From contig JABEUT010000135.1 of the NCBI GenBank assembly GCA_013044305.1, forward strand, positions 1 to 13,127: a DNA stretch of 13,127 nt, written 5' to 3'. The notes beneath the pieces are model-generated. The model did no database searches. It was not told the DNA's origin and worked only from the letters and a program-made list of their open reading frames with translations. Within the stretch, counting starts at the first letter, position 1. Each line of letters begins with the position of its first letter. Positions 7,904 through 13,127 of the stretch are shown here, in pieces. The position numbers and the translations under genes are program-made. This DNA comes from Bacteroidia bacterium (GTDB lineage: Bacteria > Bacteroidota > Bacteroidia > JABEUT01).

Positions 7904-9681
7904 ATTCCGGGGGCTTTGGTAACATTATAGAAAAATTGTTGCATATCCCAAGCCGATGTCGGGCAGCGTTCTGCGCATAAGCCGCAGTGCAGGCACACAT
8001 CTTCATCCTTCACCATCACCCGTTTGGTGGGCAGTATGTCGGATACGTACAGGTCCTGGGTTTTGTTCAGTGCAGGGGCTTTCAGCCTGCTTCGCAGATC
8101 GTCCTCTTCGCCGTTTTGGGTAAAGGTGATGCAGGCCGTCGGGCATACATCCACGCAGGCATCGCACTCAATACATCTGTTTTCGGTAAATACGGTTTCC
8201 ACATCGCAGTTCAGGCAGCGTTCGGCCTCCTTGAAGCCTGTGGGCAGGTCGAAGCCAAGCTCCACTTCCTTCTTGCGGTCTTTCAGGGTTACCTTTTTAT
8301 CGTTCTGGGGTACTACGTAGCGAAGGTCGTTGGTTACCTGATTATCGTAGCCCCACTCATGTATGCCCATTTTCATACTGTGCAGGTTAACCATCGGGGC
8401 GGGGCGGTCGTTTTTAATATCCATGCCGGAGCAGAACAGGTGCATGGAAATGGCGGCCTGATGGCCCTGGGCAACAGCAGTTATAATATTTTTTGGCCCA
8501 AACGCCGCATCGCCTCCAAAGAATACTTTCGGGTTGGAGGAGCCGTAGGTAATGTTATCTACTGCGGGCATACCCCATTTGTCGAAATCAATGCCAATGT
8601 TCCTTTCAATCCATGGAAAGCTGTTTTCCTGACCAATGGCTATGAGCACATCGTCGGCTTCGTAAAATGCTTCGGGTTCGCCGGTAGGTACAAGGCTGCG
8701 TTTGCCTTTATCATCGTACACGGCTTTCACCTTTTCAAAGGTCATGCCTTTCAGTTTGCCGTTTTCCACCACGAAGGAAGTGGGCACGTGGTTGTCGAGG
8801 ATGGGAATATCTTCGTGCATGGCGTCTTCCTTTTCCCAGGGGGAGGCTTTCATTTCGGCAAAGGGGCTTCGCACCAATACTTTTACGCTTTCGCCTCCCA
8901 GCCTGCGCGAAGTGCGGCAGCAGTCCATTGCGGTATTGCCTCCGCCGAGTACAATTACCTTTTTACCTATTTTTTTAATATGTTCAAATGCGACTCCTTT
9001 AAGCCAGTTTATTCCAATATGAATGTTCGCCGCGCCTTCCTTCCTGCCTTTCAGGTCGGGCAGGTCGCGCCCGTGCGGGGCGCCGCTGCCTACAAAGATG
9101 GCATCGTAGCCGTCAGCGAGGAGTTTTTTGAGACTCTTTATATATGTATTGTAAAACGTATGTATTCCTAACCCGGTGATGTAGTTCACCTCTTCATCGA
9201 GCACTGTTTCAGGCAAGCGGAATGAGGGTATCTGGCTTAGCATGAATCCTCCGCCTTTCTTTTGTTCGTCGAACAGGTGTATTTCGTAACCAAGCGGGGC
9301 GAGGTCGCGGGCCACTGTGAGCGAGGCCGGACCGGCGCCTACCAGTGCAATCTTTTTGCCGTTAGATTTAAAAGGTCCTTTAGGCATGTACTTCATTACA
9401 TCGCCTTTGTTATCGGCTGCCACGCGTTTAAGGCGGCAAATGGCAACGGGCTCTTTTTCCACGCGTCCGCGCCGGCATGCCGGTTCACAGGGGCGGTCGC
9501 AGGTACGGCCCAGCACTCCGGGAAACACGTTGGAGTCCCAGTTTATCATGTAGGCTTCGGAATACTTTTGTTCGGCTATCAGTCTGATGTATTCAGGCAC
9601 GTTGGTGTGCGCCGGGCAGGCGTACTGACAATCAACAACCTTGTGGAAGTATTCAGGGTTTTTTATATCAGTTGGCTTCAA
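7876..9681 (-). CDS. FAD/NAD(P)H iron-sulfur oxidoreductase, GltD-like, likely third subunit of the KOR complex (KorC-like)
   Basis: This 601-residue protein is an electron-transfer module. Residues 1-100 are the Fer4_20 domain of the glutamate synthase small-subunit/DPD family, with CQYAC (18-22), TCDRPCEPAC (60-69) and Cys82. An FAD Rossmann motif GAGPAS lies at 115-120. An NAD(P)H motif GGGNTA (246-251) is followed by RR (259-260), which suggests NADPH. FFGGDAAFGPKNI (387-399) closes the FAD site. The C-terminus adds CLNC (489-492) and two [4Fe-4S] ferredoxin motifs, CIECDACVDVC (503-513) and CLHCGLCAERC (563-573). The start is TTG at 9681: an in-frame TAA lies six codons upstream, and the first internal ATG, at residue 45, would delete the first cysteines. 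Overlap with korA implies that it shuttles electrons between KOR and NADP, as in the KorABC enzyme described from Azoarcus evansii. A separate ferredoxin:NADP oxidoreductase role is the alternative. Confidence 0.88.
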   Translation of the reverse strand: MKPTDIKNPEYFHKVVDCQYACPAHTNVPEYIRLIAEQKYSEAYMINWDSNVFPGVLGRTCDRPCEPACRRGRVEKEPVAICRLKRVAADNKGDVMKYMPKGPFKSNGKKIALVGAGPASLTVARDLAPLGYEIHLFDEQKKGGGFMLSQIPSFRLPETVLDEEVNYITGLGIHTFYNTYIKSLKKLLADGYDAIFVGSGAPHGRDLPDLKGRKEGAANIHIGINWLKGVAFEHIKKIGKKVIVLGGGNTAMDCCRTSRRLGGESVKVLVRSPFAEMKASPWEKEDAMHEDIPILDNHVPTSFVVENGKLKGMTFEKVKAVYDDKGKRSLVPTGEPEAFYEADDVLIAIGQENSFPWIERNIGIDFDKWGMPAVDNITYGSSNPKVFFGGDAAFGPKNIITAVAQGHQAAISMHLFCSGMDIKNDRPAPMVNLHSMKMGIHEWGYDNQVTNDLRYVVPQNDKKVTLKDRKKEVELGFDLPTGFKEAERCLNCDVETVFTENRCIECDACVDVCPTACITFTQNGEEDDLRSRLKAPALNKTQDLYVSDILPTKRVMVKDEDVCLHCGLCAERCPTSAWDMQQFFYNVTKAPGICKEEMAVN

Positions 9682-9728
9682 TTTCTTGGCTCTTTATCTA
9701 TTCTGCTTTAGGTTTTATATTGGGGTTG

Positions 9729-9736
9729 CAAAGTTA
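9729..9736 (-). promoter_or_regulatory. Candidate -7 promoter element of the kor operon
   Basis: TAACTTTG on the minus strand matches TAnnTTTG exactly and is followed by CA, the TTTGCA context frequent at Bacteroidota promoters. It lies 47 nt upstream of the TTG start. No clear TTTG is present about 19 bp upstream. The 198-bp gap between the cytochrome and korC genes makes this the natural promoter region. Confidence 0.5.
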
Positions 9737-9806
9737 ATAGTTTTTCCTGTAATAGGAGTGATATCTTTCAGATTCGTCCCGGCTCAATTTGTAAAATGGT
9801 TTATTC

Positions 9807-9829
9807 TGCCCCTTTAGGGGTTTGGGGCA
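9807..9829. repeat. GC-rich intergenic palindrome
   Basis: TGCCCC (9807-9812) pairs with GGGGCA (9824-9829) around an 11-nt loop. An alternative stem, CCCC/GGGG, forms between 9809-9812 and 9817-9820. On the plus strand it is followed by AAAAAGATT; on the minus strand no T-tract follows, so it is not a convincing terminator for the cytochrome gene. The motif CCCCTTTAGGGGTTTGGGG resembles small dispersed palindromes I associate with Bacteroidota intergenic DNA (recollection, not checked). Confidence 0.4.
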
Positions 9830-9879
9830 AAAAGATTAAAACGCTTTCTTTAAATTAATTTTAAACTGACCCGCTACCC

Positions 9880-10356
9880 TTATTTCAGGGTATCCCTTAC
9901 GGCTTTAATATCGGCGGCGTTCAGTGTAAAGCCATTGTTTCCCCAGGCGTGGTAAACATAATTCAGAACCTGTGCCGCCTCCTCGTCGCTTAGCGGCTGC
10001 GGTGGCATCATGCCCGTATAGGATGTGCCGTTTACCGTAACAGGGGTTGAAGAGCCCTTCAGGAGCTGCCGTATGGCCCTGTACTTATCTGCAAGCAGGA
10101 AATCAGACTTGGCAAGCGGCGGATACATTCCCGGAGCACCCATCCCATCGGAGTTATGGCAGGCAACACACGTTTTCTGGTAAATGGTTTTTCCGTCGGT
10201 GGAAGCAGTTGCACCTGCTGTGGAGCCCGAACTGCCATTGCTTCCGTTGCAGGCGGCAAAAACGCTGATAACAACTCCGGCCAGCGCCGGTATTATTTGA
10301 GGATGCATACCCGCTTCCCTCAATCCTGTACTTATCTTCAACATCATCTTGTTCAT
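9880..10356 (-). CDS. Small c-type cytochrome, probable lipoprotein
   Basis: This 158-residue monoheme cytochrome c would carry electrons in the periplasm. The N-terminus has a positively charged start, a hydrophobic segment (about 19-35) and FAAC with Cys36 as a likely lipidated cysteine; Phe at -3 makes the lipobox imperfect, so a simple membrane anchor or cleaved signal is possible. A Gly/Ser/Thr-rich linker (37-54) follows. The class I cytochrome domain has the heme motif CVACH (63-67) and a probable axial Met at 116 or 117 (GMMPPQP). The C-terminal helix (SDEEAAQVLNYVYHAWG) is typical of the fold. It starts 27 nt after the PaaE-like gene, so the two are probably co-transcribed. The partner oxidase or reductase is not in the window. 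Confidence 0.9.
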   Translation of the reverse strand: MNKMMLKISTGLREAGMHPQIIPALAGVVISVFAACNGSNGSSGSTAGATASTDGKTIYQKTCVACHNSDGMGAPGMYPPLAKSDFLLADKYRAIRQLLKGSSTPVTVNGTSYTGMMPPQPLSDEEAAQVLNYVYHAWGNNGFTLNAADIKAVRDTLK

Positions 10357-10383
10357 TTCGGATTCTGATTTAAGCTTTGCCTT

Positions 10384-11463
10384 CTATACCTGATCGTAAT
10401 CAACTGTTACTGCCGGTGAAACCGGGTGCGACTGGCAGGTAAGGATGTACCCCTCCTCCACCTCGTCGTCGGTAAGTGCATAATTCAAGTCCATGCTAAC
10501 TTTACCTTCCTTCAGCTTTGCCTTGCACGTGGCACACACTGCTCCCTTGCATGAGAACGGAGCGTCTATGCCTGCGTCTATTGCCGCATCAAGTATGGCT
10601 TTACCGCCCGAAGACAGACTGAAGACCGTTTCTTTGCCATCCATGATAACCGTTACCTCGCTTATGACAGCTTCAGCCTTTTGGGATGTATTCACCTCTT
10701 TCGCCTCTTCCGTTGCCGCAGTAAAATATTCTATGTGAATAAAATGACGGTTTACATTATTCTCTTCCAAAGCCTCTTTCACCTGATCCATCATGGCACC
10801 CGGACCGCAAATAAAATATTCGGTTACGGGGTTTGCCCCGGCATGTTTCAACAAGAGCCGCTTTACCAAATCTTTGGTCATCAGTCCGGTAAATTCCTGC
10901 GGGAAGCCTGCCTTTTCAGGCTTCTCAAGGATATAGTGTAAACTAAACCGTGTGCTTTCTTTTACTGCAATTTCGTCCAATTGTTTTCTGAAGATGGTTT
11001 GCGTTTCGTTCAAATTGCCGTAAAACAGCGTCAGTTTGCTTTGGGGTTCCGAAAGAAGCGTGGTGCGTATAATAGACATCATGGGCGTGATACCGCTGCC
11101 TCCGGCAAATAGCACATATTGCTTGCGGTTGCTGCTTTTCAGTTCGGTATGAAAATTTCCTGTCGGCGTCATTACCTCAAGCGTATCGCCGGCCTTAATG
11201 TGCTCGTTCAGATAATTCGATGCCTTGCCGTTGTTCACCCTTTTTATAGCAACCCGCAAAGGATCGGGGGTTGCAGGGCTGCTGCAAATGGAGTAGGAGC
11301 GTCTTACCTCTTCGCCGTTAATAAGGAGCTTCAGGGTGAGATGCTGCCCCTGTATGTAGGTATATTCATTCTTGAGTTCATCAGGAACGGTAAAGGCCAC
11401 TGAAACACAATCGGGAGTTTCCCTGATGACTTCCGATACGGTAAGTTTATGAAATTTTGTCAC
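10384..11463 (-). CDS. PaaE-like FAD/NAD(P)H:[2Fe-2S] reductase
   Basis: This 359-residue reductase moves electrons from NAD(P)H through FAD to a plant-type [2Fe-2S] centre. The FAD domain has RSYS (55-58). The nucleotide-binding domain has GGSGITP (121-127) and CGPG (219-222). The C-terminal ferredoxin has Cys305, Cys310, Cys313 (CKGAVCATC) and Cys343 (LTCQSHP). The domain order, length and the tail motif MDLNYALTDDEVEEGY match PaaE, the reductase of phenylacetyl-CoA epoxidase. No paaABCD genes flank it, so the physiological acceptor may be another oxygenase or desaturase, with related Hmp/ferredoxin-reductase roles as alternatives. The start is GTG: the upstream frame has no ATG before a stop, and no ATG occurs near the N-terminus. 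It lies 36 nt after cca and 27 nt before the cytochrome gene. Confidence 0.87.
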   Translation of the reverse strand: MTKFHKLTVSEVIRETPDCVSVAFTVPDELKNEYTYIQGQHLTLKLLINGEEVRRSYSICSSPATPDPLRVAIKRVNNGKASNYLNEHIKAGDTLEVMTPTGNFHTELKSSNRKQYVLFAGGSGITPMMSIIRTTLLSEPQSKLTLFYGNLNETQTIFRKQLDEIAVKESTRFSLHYILEKPEKAGFPQEFTGLMTKDLVKRLLLKHAGANPVTEYFICGPGAMMDQVKEALEENNVNRHFIHIEYFTAATEEAKEVNTSQKAEAVISEVTVIMDGKETVFSLSSGGKAILDAAIDAGIDAPFSCKGAVCATCKAKLKEGKVSMDLNYALTDDEVEEGYILTCQSHPVSPAVTVDYDQV

Positions 11464-11483
11464 GACCCTCTTTTTTGAATTGC

Positions 11484-11491
11484 CAAAGATA
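11484..11491 (-). promoter_or_regulatory. Possible -7 element for the PaaE-like/cytochrome pair
   Basis: TATCTTTG on the minus strand fits TAnnTTTG in the short cca to PaaE-like spacer, 20 nt before the GTG start. No -33 partner was seen, and read-through from cca is equally plausible. Confidence 0.35.
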
Positions 11492-11499
11492 ATGGTTAT

Positions 11500-12972
11500 T
11501 TATTCGCCCTTTAATGGTTCCGCAGGACTTTGCTTTTCACCGCCGGCGGCAGGTGAACCCGCGCCCGGGGCAAGCCCCATTTCTTTCCCTTTTTCAATCA
11601 TGAACCTGTACGCGTCTTCGCGCCGGTTCTGTATTGTGCCCGCCAAAATGGCTTCGCGTATTGCTTCCTTTATGATACCCACCTGCAGCGAGGGTGCTAT
11701 ATTGAAACACTCCATGATGTCTTTGCCCGACAGGGGAGGCTGCCAATTCCGCAAATGATCTTTTTCTTCCACCTCTTTGAGTTTTTGCCTCACGAGCTGA
11801 AAATTACGGAGATACCTTTTTTGCTTGCCGGAATCCTTGGTTGTAATGTCGGCTTCGCAGAGCATCATCAGGTCGTCTATGTCGTTACCCGCTTCCATAA
11901 GCAGGCGGCGCACCGCCGAGTCTGTAACGGTTTCCTGCGCCAGTACTATGGGCCGCAGGTGCAGGTAAACCAGCTTCTGCACATATTTCATTTTGTCGTT
12001 CAGGGGCAGTTTCAGCTGTGCAAATATGCGGGGCACCATCTTTGCGCCCCGGTCTTCATGGCCATGAAAAGTCCAGCCTGCTTTGGTGTCGAACCGTTTG
12101 GTGGCTGGTTTGGCTATGTCGTGCAGTACGGCGGCCCAGCGCAGCCACAGGTCTCTGGTTTTAAGCGACAGGTTATCCACAACCTGCAGGGTGTGATAAA
12201 AGTTGTCCTTATGGCTTTGCCCGTTCACTGTTTGCACGCCTTGCAAGGCTGCCATTTCGGGAAATATTATTTGAAGAAGCCCCGTATCGAACAGCAGTCC
12301 GAAACCGACCGAAGGTATATCGGCAGTTATTATTTTATTCAGTTCTTCGGCTATCCTTTCACCCGATATTATTTTTATCCTCTCCCTGTTTCTGCCGATG
12401 GCATCCAAAGATTTTTGTTCGATGCTGAAATCAAGCTGGGCGGCAAAGCGTATGGCGCGCATCATGCGCAGGGGGTCGTCGCTGTATGTTATCTCCGGAT
12501 CGAGGGGTGTCCGTATCAGCCTATTGTCGAGATCCGACAGGCCATTGAAAGGGTCCAGTAATTTGTTTCTGTTCTGTTTATTCAGGCCGATGGCAAGTGC
12601 ATTGATGGTGAAATCACGCCGTTTCTGGTCGTCTTCAAGCGTTCCGTCTTCCACCACCGGCTTTCGTGAATCGGCGCGGTACGATTCCTTGCGGGCGCCC
12701 ACAAATTCTATGTCCGAGTCGTTGTAGACCAGTTGTGCCGTTCCAAAGTTTTTAAATACATTTACTTTTCTGTTGCCCAGCCTTTCGGCTACATTCAGGG
12801 CGAGGTCGGTGCCCTTGCCTACCGATACGATATCAATGTCCTTACACGGGCGGCCGAGGATGGCGTCACGCACATAGCCCCCCACAACATACGCCTCAAC
12901 ATCTAATTCATCTGCCGCAGCAGTAACCGCCTCAAATACCGGGTGAACCAGCACCTCATCGACGGATGGCAT
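11500..12972 (-). CDS. cca: CCA tRNA nucleotidyltransferase with HD domain
   Basis: This enzyme adds or repairs the 3' CCA end of tRNAs without a template. Counting from the ATG at 12972 it has 490 residues. The class II nucleotidyltransferase head shows GGYVRD (31-36) and the metal-binding DID (45-47), then RRDFTINA (118-125) and DPLRMMRAIRFA (166-177), hallmarks of the family. An HD-type domain follows, with LHDIAKP (283-289) and HGHE (303-306), perhaps giving phosphohydrolase activity as in other HD-containing Cca proteins. The last 25 residues are Gly/Pro/Ala-rich and probably disordered. The frame extends eight codons upstream to a TTG at 12996, but the ATG matches the usual N-terminus, so I chose it. 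It heads the leftward gene series. Confidence 0.95.
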   Translation of the reverse strand: MPSVDEVLVHPVFEAVTAAADELDVEAYVVGGYVRDAILGRPCKDIDIVSVGKGTDLALNVAERLGNRKVNVFKNFGTAQLVYNDSDIEFVGARKESYRADSRKPVVEDGTLEDDQKRRDFTINALAIGLNKQNRNKLLDPFNGLSDLDNRLIRTPLDPEITYSDDPLRMMRAIRFAAQLDFSIEQKSLDAIGRNRERIKIISGERIAEELNKIITADIPSVGFGLLFDTGLLQIIFPEMAALQGVQTVNGQSHKDNFYHTLQVVDNLSLKTRDLWLRWAAVLHDIAKPATKRFDTKAGWTFHGHEDRGAKMVPRIFAQLKLPLNDKMKYVQKLVYLHLRPIVLAQETVTDSAVRRLLMEAGNDIDDLMMLCEADITTKDSGKQKRYLRNFQLVRQKLKEVEEKDHLRNWQPPLSGKDIMECFNIAPSLQVGIIKEAIREAILAGTIQNRREDAYRFMIEKGKEMGLAPGAGSPAAGGEKQSPAEPLKGE

Positions 12973-13068
12973 TTGTATGTTGTGCAGATTATTCAAAATT
13001 ATGCGATTGAAAGGCTAAAATTACAATTCCTAAGAGAACCTGAAGGTGGTTATATCGAATCAGGAATC

Positions 13069-13104
13069 AGATTCCTCATCCGCCAGGCGGCGAACGAGGA
13101 ATCT
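13069..13104. repeat. REP-like palindromic element
   Basis: AGATTCCTC (13069-13077) pairs with GAGGAATCT (13096-13104), and the loop contains a second palindrome, CCGCC-A-GGCGG (13080-13090). This nested, GC-centred hairpin in AT-rich intergenic DNA has the form of a dispersed bacterial palindromic repeat. A partial extra copy of the arm, CAGGAATCAG (13061-13070), lies just beside it. It sits about 100 nt upstream of cca and has no T-tract on either strand. The rest of 12973-13127 shows no gene. Confidence 0.6.
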
Positions 13105-13127
13105 CAATAAATTTAAGGAAATTTAAC

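Noticed and set aside
9876..9891. Hairpin ACCCT/AGGGT at the cytochrome stop codon as a terminator
   Set aside because: The stem is short, overlaps the stop codon and is not followed by a run of T on the minus strand.
12973..12996. TTG at 12996 as the start of cca
   Set aside because: The ATG at 12972 fits the usual N-terminus of Cca proteins better, and the eight extra residues show nothing conserved. It cannot be fully excluded because TTG is used by the flavoprotein gene.

Overview
The window looks like a piece of a Bacteroidota chromosome, probably from the Chitinophagia/Sphingobacteriia side (the finer placement is inference). The evidence is a secreted protein with SprB-type repeats and a C-terminal type IX secretion (T9SS) sorting domain, candidate promoters with the Bacteroidota -7 element TAnnTTTG, almost no Shine-Dalgarno sequences, and several GTG/TTG start codons. 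Base composition looks fairly even, and no transposase, integrase, tRNA, rRNA or CRISPR array was seen.

Layout. Positions 1-606 contain no convincing gene. They hold an intrinsic terminator facing right (28-51), a set of GCGGCAA direct and inverted repeats, a diverged tandem duplication built on paired GTGTGCAA octamers (182-428), a short ACTAA repeat and a likely promoter. This promoter serves the only plus-strand gene, a 562-residue secreted T9SS cargo protein (607-2295). All other genes are on the minus strand. Read in the direction of transcription (right to left) they are: CCA-adding enzyme (cca), a PaaE-like flavin/[2Fe-2S] reductase, a small lipoprotein-like cytochrome c, a three-gene 2-oxoacid oxidoreductase operon (an FAD/NAD(P)H/iron-sulfur subunit, then korA, then korB), lepA (elongation factor 4) and rsmE (16S rRNA m3U1498 methyltransferase). 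rsmE and the secreted-protein gene converge.

How they work together. The central block is redox metabolism. KorA (fused gamma and alpha domains) and KorB (TPP and [4Fe-4S]) oxidatively decarboxylate a 2-oxoacid, probably 2-oxoglutarate to succinyl-CoA. The first gene of the operon overlaps korA by 28 nt. It encodes a GltD-like flavoprotein with extra N- and C-terminal iron-sulfur modules that could pass electrons between KOR and NAD(P)H, making a KorABC-type NADP-linked enzyme. The PaaE-like reductase and the cytochrome c form a second redox pair just upstream, without any paaABCD genes in view. cca, lepA and rsmE are housekeeping translation genes.

The right end (12997-13127) carries a REP-like palindrome. 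No clearly new multi-gene system is visible. The items most worth a second look are the repeat block at 182-428, the KorABC arrangement, the orphan PaaE-like/cytochrome pair, and the intergenic palindromes.
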